64,000 nucleotides of DNA from Brachypodius melanocephalos (GCA_013398615.1 VZSR01001685.1:31675396-31739395), one strand, 5' to 3'; counted from the stretch's first letter, positions 34,984-48,101 are shown. Made by a program: numbers and translations. Notes: a model not told the origin generated them from the sequence alone.

Positions 34984-37340
34984 AATGTAATGGCACCATT
35001 TAGTAAGAGAATAATAAATTATTTATCTTAATAAACGAGCTTTGTTAGCTTAGACAAATGAGTTATTTTATGGTTAATTCAGTATGTAGAGTTTAGACCT
35101 GGTGGAAAAGAGTTTAAGCCCATTTTGAAACAAATTGTATTACTTGAGATGATCAGTAGCTTTCCCTGAAACCTAATTTTTCACCTGTAAAAGGAAGATA
35201 ACATCTTTTCCAGACTTTAATTAGGAACAGTAGAAATATGTAGAAGAAAAATGGAAACCAACTATTTCCGAGGGTAGCCATACACTTTCTTTAGATAAAC
35301 AAATTCCCTGGAAAAAAGTAGAAAAAACCTAACAAATAAACCCAAGATTAAAGTCCTCATTGCCTAGCAAATTATGAGGGTTTTGTTTTTTTTTTTTAGG
35401 GTGGAATGGGTGGCAGTGGCTGTTCCTTTCCAATGCAGCTTTTCTTTTTCTAACATCATGTAATTAAAGAATTGTAGCAATGATATAAGGGCTTATTCCA
35501 GATAAAAAAAAATTAATATCTTGTATCTTCCAACAGGTGAAATAAATGATGTCCATTATTATAGTAGTCGACCACTTCTTTTAATCAAGCAGCATAAGAT
35601 GAAGATGAAATTATTTGTACACAGCATCAAGCATCAGGAATAATTTTATCACTGTTTAATAATTTCCCTAAACAACCCAAAAGTTAAGGTTACATTTTAT
35701 GGGTCACATTCTAATGAAGATTAGTTCTTTCATGTTTCAGAAGAGTAAGCATGGCAGATATAAAATTACTGAACCTTAAAAGTGTTTCTTGGATTACTCT
35801 GATGGCCATCAATTTGTTGTGAATAATTGTCTTCAGTCAGATATATTTGATTTTATGAAACACAGTTTATATGTACTGTCCTGGAAAGGCGGATGGGAAT
35901 TGAAGACCAGCATGGAATAAAATAAAGCTTTCATGCCTCTAAGGAAAACCCCTCCTGAAATGGTTAGAACCACATCCTAAAAGTTTCACACTGGCTCTTC
36001 ACTCACGATCACTCAGCACAAAAGCTTGAGAAACCAAGCACAATCCTTCCACCAGTGCTAGACTCCCACTACCTAAAGACTCTAAAAACCTATTCATTTC
36101 TCCAGTTCATTCACCTGAAAGTGCAGATGTAAGAACTGGATCTCTCATCCTGGGAGAGGAGGCTGTACCAGGCACTCAGCTCAGACTGTTTGATCTTGTC
36201 TGCAAGGTGACTGGAGGGCAGCACTCTGCACAGGTGAGAGTTGCTTCTGATCCTCCTCCCCTTGGCTCTCCTGCAAAAGAGCAGGCTCTGACAGAATTTC
36301 TCAATTAGTTTGTGGTCTTATGAGCTGAAATTGGCCCTCCTTATTCTTTTGGTAGTGGTAAATGTCAGTTATTTGAGGATTTGTAGTCATAATGCACTTT
36401 TTAGACTGCTTCTTTTCCTCACTCATGGTTAGAGGGAGTGGCATATGTATTTTTAACTAGGAGATATAAAACATAAAAAGACACAAATCTTAATGCTTTG
36501 GCTGAAATGCAGTGAAAAAAAGAATGTCTTAAGTCCCTAATTAAGGGTCTATTTTTCTAATACAAAATTATTAATAAAGTACACCTGTTTGTGAAGTGTG
36601 ATTCAAAAGAAAAGCATACTATTTTTAATAACCACATTTGTCTCATTGAACCCCTCCCTCAAACTAGCAGACTCTTTTCCCAGATTCCACAAGAAACAAA
36701 AAATGAAACACTTCTGTTTGATTGAAAGATTTATAACTCATTTTGGTTTTGAGGCACTTGCCATTTATGGCTTTCACATTAAGTTTAACACATTTCAGCA
36801 TGTCACTGTGAGCCTGACATACAGAACAGATATAATAACATTTCTTGCCTGATGTTCAGTCTTGGAGCATATTCAGTCACTGCTGTCATAGCTGGACCCG
36901 TGGTGTGAGGTAGATAATTTTGCATGTGTCACAAACACACACTCATGCCTACATATGTGCAGAATCCAAGATTCTAGAGAAGCCTGGATGACTCACCTCC
37001 AGTACTTCTCTCTCTTTTTTTGCCAGCTAGGTTGGATACAGTGGCCTCTTTTTGTGCAAAGACTTCCAGGATCCTCCTCCACCTCCTCTCTTTCTCACAA
37101 TCTCTTTATTTTTTTTCCTTGTTTTTCATTTTATGTAGTTCATAAGTCCTGGTTTTGTTTCAGTCATGTTGTTTTTCATGCCATCCTCAAGGTATGGAAA
37201 AACAATGTTCACACATAAATTGATTAAAATGTCTTTTGGTAAAGTGAGATGAAGAAATTTGGTTCACTGATGCTCTCCGTGTGACAATACCAGAAGATCC
37301 AGATCTTCTTCAGAGACTGGATAATCTGTCAAGGGAGAAA

Positions 37341-37367
37341 CAAAAACAACAAACAAACAAACAAACC
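37341..37367. repeat. (CAAA)n microsatellite
   Basis: Imperfect CAAAAACAAC start followed by four CAAA units. Confidence 0.9.
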
Positions 37368-39094
37368 CAGACCAAACTGCACTTTAAATCCATAGATGAA
37401 ACTTTACATAATGTAGTCTATTGCCAGTATATCTGCACAAATTTATCACTAAATTGTATTCTGTCTTGACAAAAATAATGAAGAAAATTGTTCCTATTTT
37501 ACAGGTTGAGGCTGAGAGAAACTCCAATCCAAAATCTGATGTGATGGTTACTCTTTTTTTCTGTAAGTGATTGTACTGAAAGCCATTGAACGGGAAAGCA
37601 AATGGCAGGATAACATGCATATATATTCCAGAATCAGGAACATAATCAAAAACACATGCACATGGTCTTCACTTTCAAGCCATGATTTTGTTCAAACAGA
37701 TCACATGTGTTCATATTGCTTTTGTGTTTCTCAAAACTTATTTCATATTCTTTCAGGGAAGTAGGTAATAAAATATGTTTTCACAGTTGAACATCCAGAA
37801 GACCTAATTTTATAACATTTTGAATGAGCACGTAAGTATAATTGTCTTTCTTTTTGCTTATTCATTGCCAAGAAATCTTTTGGTAGGTGTCCCGTGACAT
37901 ATTTCAAATACTTTGCTACAACATTAAATAACTTCTGTGTTACTTGAATATTAGTAGTGGAATTTTTCTTTGTGTGTGTACACTCTTCTGTTTCTCACAG
38001 TGCTTCAATAAAACTTTATTGGCTCAGCTTTTTCTGCAGGATGTCACCAACTTGCACATTTAAGGAATCTTTTGACAAGTAAGATTAAAAGAGTATTGGG
38101 TTTTGTGTTTTCATTAGCACTGTGGACAGTACTATTACCAAAGAAAATCATGAAACAAATAAAAATGGCCATCTGATGGCCTAGAGAAGAATCAGCTGAA
38201 AGGTATATGAAGACAAGGTAAATTGTGCATCCCAATTTAGAGCATGACACAAGTTTCACCAAGTCACTGGCAGTAGGACTATGTTCTTTTCCAGGTGGAA
38301 AATATGTAGACTCATCAAAAAGTTCAGGGAAGTCAAGGCTAGAAAAAATATTTAGAATTCAGCACAGCTGCTAGTGGAAAGTCAGGAAAAAGGAGATTGT
38401 GTCTTTCTAGAAAATAATTTTTAGAAAAGACTCAATCAAGCTAAGGAAAAATGCACTTAGTGTCTTAAGGAATGAAAATGTTTCTGCCTGAAATATTGGT
38501 TTTTAAATATGGCTTTCAGACTTTACATTGCCAAATACAATCAGTGCATGATATTAGAGCAATGATGACACAATGAACTTTAGCATGTTACTCTGAAATT
38601 TAACAAATTACTTATTTTTTAGGGACAGGTTGTCAATCACATTTTAGGGAAGATGAGCTACTTGTGAGCAAACTTCAGAGTCTCTAAGACAGACTTCCAC
38701 AGATGAATATGTGCTAGATTACAATGAGCAATCAGCTCTGTGACGTGATGTTGCTTCAGGAACAGGAGAGCCTCTTGCAGTCGTCTACACTCTTTGATGT
38801 GGCTTGTATGAGGCTGTGGAGACCACTTTTTAGAAAAATTTTCTGATTAACAGCTCTCCCTCTGTCTTCAGGTACACATCTATTTCCTCATTCACTCTTA
38901 CTGGGTTCTGGTATTACAGCTTCAAAAACTGTGAGATTCCTGAAATGAGGAATTTGAAAACCGAAATTACTTGAAGGGCTGCCCTATGATACTGTGCTGC
39001 AACTAACAACAACTTAGGAAAGGTGTGGTCCAGAACTTCCTTCAGCTGAGCTTGGAAATGGAAAAATTCCTCACAGAAACATCTGGGACTGTAC

Positions 39095-39400
39095 ATCTCA
39101 GTGGTGGATCATCCAACCTGCCTCACCGTGGACTTCAGGGGAATGTCTGCTCCAGCACCTGGAGCACCTCCTCTCTCTCCTTCTTCACTGGTCTTGGTGT
39201 CTGTAGAGTTGTTGCTGTCAGATATTCTCACTTTTGTCTGCAATTGTGCAGGTTGTTTTTCCCTTTTACATTCATTATCCCAGGGTCACTGATGCCTTGG
39301 TTGGCAGCAGCTCCATCTGGGAGCTGTTTGACACTGACTGTCAAACATAGGGGAAGCTTCTAGTTACCCCTGAAGCCCCCCACTTCTAAACTGGCCATGA
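39095..39400 (-). mobile_element. ERVL-like avian LTR fragment (5'/U3 part), minus strand
   Basis: Same family as 11089-12117, reverse orientation and diverged. Matching blocks on the plus strand are CCAACCTGCCTCACCGTGGACTTCAGGGGAATGTCTGCTCC, CACCTGGAGCACCTCCTC, TTCTTCACTGGTCTTGGTGTCTG and GGGGAAGCTTCTAG. Against the full copy this is the first third of the LTR (its complement begins near 11120). The 3' two thirds with the poly(A) signal are missing. The frames at 39025-39363 and 39101-39292 are by-products. Confidence 0.8.
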
Positions 39401-40879
39401 AAACTCAGCTCAGGACTCCTAATCTCAAGTTCAGTAAGCTCTGCTTTGAAGGCTATGGAGCTAAAGTTAAAATCTAAGCACTTCAATTCAAATTTCTAGC
39501 ACAGAGCCTTGCCAAAGATGTAGTTTTGATGTTTCTCCAAGCATTTTTCTTCTACTAAGCTTGATGTCTCAGGTGAAAAATTACATTAAGCCAGATGGCA
39601 TAGCTGTAAAAATATGTCAGTAAAAAGAGAGTCCTAGAAAAATAAGTAAATCTAAATGTTAAAGAATAAAAATTGAAAAAAAAAATTACAAAAATCCCCC
39701 AAATTACACTATAGAAAAGTTTGAGAGGTGCCCTAAGTAACAAATAAAAGTCGAGCTAGTGGAGGAGAGGAAATAAGACTAAGCAGGAATATGCAGGGGT
39801 GGGCAGAAGTGGGTAAGGGATGCCACCATACTGGGGTTGGGGTAGAATGTAGAACACTGGACACCCACCACTGAATATGGGAATCTACCTACAGACAATA
39901 ACATAGGAGAGAAATTTTAACTATACAGGGTGTTACACTCTGGCAGGTGTATCACTTGGTTGAATCACTGCCTGTCTCTACAGTGACAGCAAATCGTGAA
40001 AGCAAGATAAGTACGTTAGTTGTAGTTTAGGAAGGTACTTCTAATTCCTTTCCTTGAAACATAGCTATAAGTTTTTGAATTTTTAACACAAAAGGCAATC
40101 ACATTCCAAAGTGAAGATGAATGTGTCTCCATATTTCTAACATGCAGGTGTTGAAATATTTTTCTTTCTCAGTTGTAAACACACATGGTGCTTGAAGTAC
40201 AGCTAGTTGCAGCAAGCTGATGGGCATCAAGCAACACAAAGCAGTAATCCATCAGCATGGCAGAGCTGCAGACAAGAGGCAGAGCAGCAGCTGCTAACAG
40301 GTGCCTTATTTTATACACCATTATTTGTGTTCAACCCCTTCCCATTCATTGCTGAGGAATGGAAAATTTGACGTTACCGCTCCCTAAGAACTTTTCACGC
40401 TTTAAATTTCTATAACGGTTCCATTACACTCAGTGTATGTTGGACTAGAAAGTACAACACAGAAGCACAGGTGTGGTATTTGCTGAAGTAAGGCAAGAAA
40501 GGACAGAAAGTTATACAAGCTATGAGGTAGGTGTGGTTCATCTGTCACAATGTGAACGGGTCAGTGTTCAACAAAAAGAAAAAAAGTTGTGGTTTCACAT
40601 GTCCAAAGATGACTCACAGTCTGAAAACACAGACTCTAATGGGGTTCTCTGTGAAAAGGAGCAGACACAAACCTCCCTTTGCTACTGGCTCTGCACTAAA
40701 AGCACAAGAAGAAATGTAGACATTGCCATACAGTGCTGCAGGTTTCAGCAGGTCTGTTCTACAAACTAAATAGCAGCAACCCAACCGTATTTTTACAAAT
40801 ATTTGTCTCTACAATGGTCTTGACTTTCAAATAAAAACAATACAAGAGAGTAAATACATCAAAGAACCAAGGAGGACTA
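39401..40879. other. Unannotated stretch
   Basis: No gene recognised. A 98-codon plus frame at 40473-40769 has no known motif. If the ERV remnant to the right once extended this far, no gag-like frame survives on the minus strand. Confidence 0.5.
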
Positions 40880-41178
40880 TAACATGGAGAACATTTTATT
40901 GTGGGTTGGTCTGTAGTTTCGTTTGGGGTTTTCTTTTTGTGGTTTCAGATATGTTATTAAGCCCTCATTTTTGTTCAAAGTGAAATACATTTTGTGAAAG
41001 CAAAAAAGCACTCACTAATAAGCACTAAACTCTAACATACAAGCAAGCAAATCCCATGGCAAGCATAAAACCCAGTGAATTCATAGCTAAACAGCAATAT
41101 TAGCTATAAATTTGATCTAGCTTATTCCAACCAAACCTCTGGCTATCTCAAAATCTTTAAACCCCATGTTGGGCACCG
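40880..41178 (-). mobile_element. ERV leader remnant (internal sequence after the 5' LTR)
   Basis: On the minus strand this directly follows an LTR and a primer binding site. It reads as a retroviral leader without coding capacity: TTTGAGATAGCCAGAGGTTT and GGAATAAGCTAGATCAAATT resemble leader blocks I associate with avian ERVs having this LTR. The left limit is a guess because I have no alignment. No gag frame is visible further along. Confidence 0.5.
41162..41178 (-). promoter_or_regulatory. Primer binding site, tRNA-Lys(1,2)-like
   Basis: The minus strand reads CGGTGCCCAACATGGGG. Against the classical tRNA-Lys(1,2) site TGGCGCCCAACGTGGGG it matches at 14 of 17 positions, and the internal differences are C/T or G/A transitions. 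It sits seven bases beyond the LTR terminus, as a primer binding site should, showing that the LTR is a 5' LTR with attached internal sequence rather than a solo LTR. Confidence 0.7.
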
Positions 41179-41312
41179 AGAGGATCATCATGGTTCATCC
41201 TCAGCCAGTAACTGGGCACCACACAGCCACTGGCTCACTCCCTCTTCAGTGGCATGGGGAAGTCAATTGGAACAGCAAAAGTGAGAAAGTTTGTGGATTG
41301 CAATAAAGAGAG

Positions 41313-41318
41313 TTTAAT
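41313..41318 (-). promoter_or_regulatory. LTR polyadenylation signal ATTAAA
   Basis: ATTAAA on the minus strand, within CCTATTAAACTC, downstream of the LTR TATA box and about 130 bases before the LTR end. Confidence 0.6.
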
Positions 41319-41473
41319 AGGTAAAGCAAAGCAAAACAAGGAATTAATTTGCCACTTCCCATGGGCAGGCAGGTATTCAGCCATCTCTAGGAAAGCAGGG
41401 TTCCATCATGCCTGATGGTTACTTGGGAAGAAGAAAGTCGCCATTTCAAATGTTCCCCTCTTTTTTTCCTCAT

Positions 41474-41480
41474 CTTTATA
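41474..41480 (-). promoter_or_regulatory. LTR TATA box
   Basis: TATAAAG on the minus strand, preceded by GCTCAGTC as in the family. It would have driven viral transcription leftward. Confidence 0.6.
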
Positions 41481-41615
41481 GACTGAGCATGACACTGTAT
41501 GGTCCCTTTCATCAGCTGGGGTCAGCTATATCCCTACACAAATCCTTGTGCAGCCCCAGCTTCCTCACTATTGGGATGCAGTGAACAACAGAAAAGGCCT
41601 TGGTGCTGTGTAAGC

Positions 41616-44600
41616 CATGTGCACCTTCCAAAAGTTATGAATAAAAAAAAGACAGAGGTCATTAAGGTAAGCAGGAACAAGCTGCATGAAGAAGCAGTAT
41701 AAAGTGACCCTCACAAATACAAATAAGATTAAGTGTAATCTTTCTAGAACTATTTGGTTCTAGGAAAAAAACCTATAAATTAATTTGCATGCCACTGGAA
41801 GAAAATGCATCATCACATGCACAGACATAAGGATAATCAAATAAATTATATCCCACTGTCTTAAATCAACAAGTTTTTCATTCAAGTCAACAATAGCTAT
41901 TTTTTCCCGACAAAACTATTCATAGCTGTAAGCAATATTAGAGCACAGGACAAAAACTGTACACCACAATGGCTATCATGGAACAATCATAATTTTACCA
42001 AACCTTTTTATTTTGTCTTTATTGTCAGAAACTTTGACGATTCAAAGCAACAAAGTGACCACAAAACAAAACACCCTAAAAAATTCACAACAACACAAAC
42101 TGCCTTATGTCCTCCAAAAGGACATATTTGGAATGAAGTTGCTTTCTGTGCTTTCTTGCTATTTTGTTTAGGACATTATTGTCTCTTTGGACTTAACATT
42201 TTATATATAAAGCAATTGAGATGTAAAATTTGCATAGATAATATAATTAATTAATGTTAGCTGTGTAAGTTTTACTGTGAACACCTAGCTAGACATCTTA
42301 TCATATAAGTCCTTTCCTATCCAAGAACAGAATTTTCCATTCCTGGAAAGAAATAGACATTTCCTGTGGACAAAATATTTCATTTAAGTCTTTGAATATC
42401 TGAGTCCAATTCTCAGATTATCGGGTGCATAGATCTTTATTGAAGATTTATCAGTTATTCAGTTTACCAGTTTCAGTCTAGACTTCCCCAAATGATAGTT
42501 ACCTTTGCACAATATCAATCTGAAGTACTCTAGAAATTATTTTCCAGAAGACTACTAGAATCTTTGTGCTTCCCATAATCCCCTCTTGGAACTATTGGAT
42601 TCTTATGGAAGCCTACAGGCATCAAAGTGGCATTTCGGTGCTTGTGTTAGTGCTTCATTTGTGATTAGCCTATACTACTAGAGAGTCAACTATTTTGAAT
42701 TAAAAACCATGTTACTTGAGTGAATAGATGTGCTTGTAGGCATAGGATCCTGGACTGGACTCTTCTCAATGGAACAAACTTAATAGTGTAGCTTCAGGCA
42801 ATTACTTAACCTCTTAAACTCCACTAACTCCATCTGAGGACGAGAAATTGGAATTTCTCTCCCTCACACTTTTTACGCCTGACCTGTTCAAAATTCTTGT
42901 AAAGCCAACAAATCAGCTGGTGTAAATGGAAGAAGCTTTCTAATTTGCTTCAGCATTTTTTAGATCAGGTTTTGTGAGACAGACTCTTGTGTGTGAGACA
43001 TTCAGATCTGAATACTAATTTACTGTGTAGGAGCTTATGCACTGAGGACAGCAAATCATCTTCAAAAAACATTTTCTAAGTATTCTTTATCTTTCTTCCC
43101 TATACCAATATGGGTGTTTCCCTGTGTCCAGGTAACAGGAACCACCATGTCAGTTTTATCAATTGGTTTCTGATCAAACTATGAAAATGAAAGGGATTTG
43201 ATTCAGCATAGAAATCTGCTGCCATATAAGGTGTGCTGTAAGAAGGCAAACTTGGTAGTGTTTATGCAGCTGAAAACTGCAGGTGGGCACTATCAAGCAT
43301 TGCCTAAGTGAAATAAATATAAATATTTTAGTCCTATATGACTCTGGATATTGGAAAAGTCAATGCTCTCCCTCTCTGAAAATTTTGCAAATTCAGTAAA
43401 CAAGAACACATTTTCTAGACTTGCATCTCTGTCTGCCATGCAACAAAAACATTGTCAGATAAGAGCAATCAGAGGTGAAAAGAGAAATTCAAATTCAGAT
43501 TGTACATATTCTGTACATTGTTAGTGGTTATTTATTCATTTACTGCTAAAATAGCTGTAGTTTGCAGATTTTGCCAAAGCTACAATACACATGTAGTCAA
43601 TACCCCTCAATCCTCCTGCTTGTCTTCTTTTCACACAATGGTATTTGAGCCATTTATATGTGGAGCTGATGATGGTTTTCATGTGGATATTACTCAGCTT
43701 TTCACCCATAACACATGCTGCTAATTAGAGTTACTAACGATTGATAGACATCTCATTGGAGTCCATGCAAGATTTGGTGTTGACAAAAACATCAGAGTTT
43801 TGATTCTTCCACCAATGACATATAATGAACATCAGCCTACAGAAGAAATTGCTTTTATTAGACTCCAAGGGCACTATGTTCATTTACTTTTGGGGACATA
43901 GCAAGATTATTTTTAATCTCTCTTCTGTCATTATTGTGTAGTGGACTCGCGCCTTCCTGTGTTCTTTTTATTTATACAGCTGAGCAACCTTTTGCTATTT
44001 GTTTAATTTCCTTCACAAAATCTGGCCCAGGCAGGCTTTTGGCATGTCTCACATTATCCCCATACTACTTGATCTTCTAAACATAATGGCATTGCTGAGT
44101 AGAACTTTTTCCTGTTCCTGGTAGGGTGTCTGCTTACTCCTGCAATTTTCTTTGTGTTTTTTATTCATCCAGTGAGATCCAGAGTCCTACCGTAAAATTT
44201 CCTCTGAGGTTGAGAACATAAATTGTCCTTTTCCCTCAATAAGATTACACACCTCCAGTTGCTAGTCCTCAGTCTTTTCAATGCAACTGTCTTCACAAAG
44301 CTTAACACGCTCATTCACATCCCAGATGCCAGCCACCATGATACTTCCTTAGCATCTGGAAAACTTCTGGCCACACAAGCAATCAAGAGACACAGTAACC
44401 TCTAAAAAAATCCATTCATCAGACCATCACCTTGATAGCTCACCTTCCAGCATCAGCTTCTTTGTGTTGTCCACTTGCCCTAGCCTGAGGTGACTTGCCT
44501 CACAGTATTTGTCCCATCTAGCCTGGCCTCTTGGCTAGTTCTGGACAGATCTCATGACTATTCAAAGAAGGATCCACAGGCCCATAACTGAAGTCTGTTA

Positions 44601-47108
44601 CGGAAAAGTTAGGAATTCTCCTTTTCTGTATATTTGGTCTTTCAAGTATCAAATTAGTGTAATTCAGGGTTTCAATGTCCTGTCAAAAATTCATAAATTT
44701 TAATGATTAATTCATGTCATCAATTAAAGCTTTTTCTATCATGTATATCCTATCCACACCCAAGGGGACAAGTCATCATGGCCACAAACAGCTGATCCAT
44801 TTTCCTGACAATCTCTAAGAAATAAGCTATTACTTACATTTTAATTGGTCATTTTAACTTAGGTCGTGTCAATGAAAGAGGTCATCTCAACCAGCCTTGG
44901 ATACCCATAGTACTATGACTACTTGCATGCACACCCTGCCATGCATCAGAGTTATGATGGAGGTGGCAGGATCCTTCTCAGCCAGTAGCTGCTCCTTGAC
45001 CTCTCTAACACAGATCTTAAGTGTAATAAGTGCTGCACCCTTTTGTTGATGTCATTTTTCCTGAGCACTCTCACCTGTTCTTGGTTTGATAAATGTTTCC
45101 TTCACTCTTTGCATTCCCCTTTCAAGCTTGCACACACAGAGATCTTTTTTTTTTTGGTATGTGGAGGGTCCAGTACTTGCCAGCTTGCCCCCGCCCAGGT
45201 CATTTCCATGTTCCCTGACATAACTTTAACACCAGTTAACATTCTTTTGGCAGCTTCCACTGACATCCATGTTGGTGAATCCCTCTCGCTCCCAGGAAAC
45301 AGTGAGGCCAGAAATTATCTCAGCCTCAGCCAGAACGATATGCAGAGCAGCCAGGAGTAAAGTGATCCTGGATTGTTTTAGACCACATGCAGCCTGCATG
45401 AAATGATGCTCAGAAAATGAATTACACATTGGGCCATATGGTGAGGGGCACTGGAAAGACAGGAGCTGCTCATTGAGGAGGGACAAGCGCCAGAGGCTTC
45501 ACAGTATGAGTGGCCACGGTTGAAGGCAGGTGTTGAGATAGACTGACCTGCTCTATAATTGATGTAGAGGGATATAACTGCTGTGATGAAGAATCAGGCT
45601 AGTATGAGGAGTAGCAGTGGTCAAGCATGCAAACTTCATTTCTACAACCATTCTATACCTGCAAGGAAGTCTTGATTTCTCAAAATAAATGAGACAAGCC
45701 TGCAAACAGATAGCAAGGCTTCATTCTGCAAGAGAACAGTGGAAATAAAAGCTGGAGAAATGTCCATGGCACCAAAAGAAAAATTTTGCAGAGTATTTTC
45801 AAGAACTTTTCTAGCAATGTATGCTGCTGCTTGGCAAAAGTACTGAACAAAGCTTACAGCCAAACTTTGTTAAAATGTCATCATCTTTAAAGCAAATAGG
45901 TTTGCTTAATACACAACCCCAGAAGAAGTGCAAAGGTGGATTATTGGCTCAGAAATTAAAACATTTGAGCTTTGAAATGCAAAAGGAACATTAAAAAGAA
46001 GAAAAAAAAAACCTCTGAAAATTTCACTATAATAAGGACTTTCTCAAAATTTAAATTTTTTGGACAGTAAGTACTGCAAAGCTTTCATTATCAATGCCAT
46101 TCTTATTGTTTCTGCGCTATAAAGACATCTGAGAAAGTACATGAAAACTACTCAGTGAACACATTAAAACAGCAGCATTATCTGAAAAGCAAATTCTAAT
46201 AACACATAAATTTAAATCTCATAATAATCCCATAATAGGAGAAAAAGAACTATTATTTCAGCACAGACAGTGCTGGCATGGGGTGTAATTTAACTTGAAT
46301 CTCACAGCTCTGTCAGACTAACCAATGCCCTGGGTGCCTTGATAAACTACAAGGAGCAGATGCATAATAAGATAACTGAGACAGCTTGCTAAAGTTTCAT
46401 CTGCCAGTGGGACACACTTGGTACAGCCAGAGCCCTTTGCCAAGTCTACTTTCTCACTCTGTATAGATGGCACTACTCCAGTAGCAGCTCTGATCTATCC
46501 AGCTGCTCCACACACAATCTCAGAAAGAGATCTTTCATCATGCTTAGTTACAAAGGCCCACAAAAACAATAAGTCCTACCCACTACTCTTTAGCAGGTGG
46601 TTCAGCATTTTTAAAAGCCCTAGAGGTGACAAAACACAGCTTGCAGAAATGGTTCAGGGCAAAGTGGACCTTGAGCCCAAAAGAACAAGAGAGCTCAACA
46701 TCAGAAACCAGGCTTGGGATTTACTAAGTTCTAAATTTTTAACAGAAAATTCTGACACTGTAGAAGTACTAAATTTCTTATGTGTAGCTCCTGAAATCAT
46801 TTGGCTTCCCAGCTATGATACTGCAGCTCCCTTTAGAAGGTTTCTTTCTATGTGTACATTTCCATGGCAAGGGTTTAATGTCTCACTTGAATAGCTCTAC
46901 TAAAGCTTGCCTAACCTTGAGGGAGTCATGCTCTGAGGGGTCATCTGAACTTCAGGTGGGTCAGAATTGCTGTTCCTGGTCGTGTAAGTCTGTGCAATTC
47001 CTACAAAATTCGTCCCACAGTTCTGTGATTGCAGCAAGCCATGTTACTCCATCATGCCTTTGCTGAAATATGGTAGCAGAACTTCTCTGACATTTCTAGA
47101 GGGAATCC
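41616..47108. other. Unannotated stretch
   Basis: About 5.5 kb without a recognised gene or repeat. The largest open frame is 158 codons, plus strand, ATG 46418 to a stop at 46892-46894. It is not rich in low-complexity residues but has no motif I know. Frames at 45043-45360 (plus) and 45642-45863 (minus) are also unrecognised. Confidence 0.45.
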
Positions 47109-47488
47109 TAGCTTCCAGGTTTAGCCTGGAAAAAAGAAGTCTCTGGGGAGACCTTAATGCAGTCTTTCAATATTTAAAAGAGTCTTATAAAAAAGATAGA
47201 GAAAGACTTTTTATCAAGTCCTGAAGTGACAATATAAAAGGCAATAATTTTAAACTGAAAGAAGGCATATAAAGAGATAAAAGGAATAAATTCTTTACAG
47301 TGGGTGTGGTAAGGCACTGGAAGAAGTTACTCAGACAAACTGTGAATGTCCAGTGCCTGGAAGTGTTCCAGGTCAGGTTGGATGAGGCTTTCAGAATTCA
47401 AAACCTGAGCTAGTGGAAAGTGTTCCTGCCTGTGTCAGGTCCCTTCCAACCAAACACACTCTATGATTCTGTGTTTCTATGACTCTAT
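47109..47488 (+). mobile_element. CR1 LINE 3' part, plus strand
   Basis: Plus-orientation CR1. TTTAGCCTGGAAAAAAGAAG, TCTGGGGAGACCTTAATGCAG, GATAGAGAAAGACTTTTTATCA, TTTTAAACTGAAAGAAGGC, GTGGTAAGGCACTGGAAGAAG, CTGGAAGTGTTCCAGGTCAGGTTGGATGAGGCTTT, and a tail GGTCCCTTCCAACC ending in TCTATGATTCTGTGTTTCTATGACTCTA octamers. The final ORF2 codons are broken by frameshifts. A poly-T run (47488-47505) follows directly, which is not part of CR1. Confidence 0.92.
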
Positions 47489-47960
47489 TTTTTTTTTTTT
47501 TTTTTGTGAAGAGGCACAAAAATACCAGCCTCACCTAAAAAGCTGAATAACTGTGTTAGTAGTATTTTCATTAAGGTTTTAAATCCTCTTTTCCTTCATG
47601 TAAGCTGTTCCACAAACACTCAGTGTTGTTTAAAAAGAATTCATAAGGTCTTCCTATAGTATAAAACTCACATGGGGAATCAAATCTCTCAAAAAGGACA
47701 GGACAGTCAGTCAACTAAATGGTGTCACAAATCTTTCTTGCAAGGGCCCATTCACCAAACTACATGTGCTGATGAATTCTTACGATCCAGTGTTTTTTTC
47801 TGTGTGGTGCAGTAAACAGTCTCTGGGGGTTTGTGCTGTGGTGACCTCATTCTCCACATTTCTTACCAGATCCCATACCTATTTAGTATGATTCCTCCAT
47901 TTTGATATTTCCCAAAATTGTCCTTCACATTTGACAGTCTCATGTCTCAAATATTTGTGT
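47489..47960. other. Unannotated spacer after CR1
   Basis: It opens with the poly-T run to 47505. Nothing else is recognisable up to the tandem duplication at 47961. Confidence 0.5.
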
Positions 47961-48018
47961 ATTCTCTTGGTATATTTTACATAAAGATCATTCTTTTGGT
48001 GTGTTTTACATAAAGGAT
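47961..48018. repeat. 29-bp tandem duplication
   Basis: ATTCTCTTGGTATATTTTAC plus nine bases (47961-47989) is repeated as ATTCTTTTGGTGTGTTTTAC plus nine bases (47990-48018). The core differs at three transition positions. Confidence 0.9.
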
Positions 48019-48101
48019 GCATATCTGGCATGTTTAAATATTTCCTCATTAATTCTCAGATTATTTATGGAGAAAACATCAGCATTTCATTCAGTTGGAG
48101 G

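Larger units (their letters stand above)
34856..39094. other. Unannotated stretch
   Basis: No gene recognised. T runs lie at 34968-34983 and 35381-35397. A stop-free plus frame without ATG at about 36027-36311 looks protein-like (see findings). Frames at 36598-36852 and 36955-37218 are unremarkable. Confidence 0.5.
41186..41615 (-). mobile_element. Avian ERV 5' LTR, truncated at its U3 end
   Basis: Minus-strand LTR whose 3' terminus AACCATGATG at 41186 corresponds to the AACCACGACA end of a common avian ERVL-group LTR. Blocks recognised on the plus strand are CCAGTAACTGGGCACCACACAGCC, AGTTTAATAGGTAAAGCAAA, TTCCCATGGGCAGGCAGGTATTCAGCCATCTC and GTTACTTGGGAAGA. Minus-strand control signals are a TATA box (TATAAAG, 41474-41480) and a poly(A) signal ATTAAA (41313-41318), about 160 bases apart in the correct order. 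Similarity is lost after GCTGTGTAAG near 41614, so the 5' part of U3 is missing. It is a different family from the 8685/11089/39095 LTRs. Confidence 0.8.
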
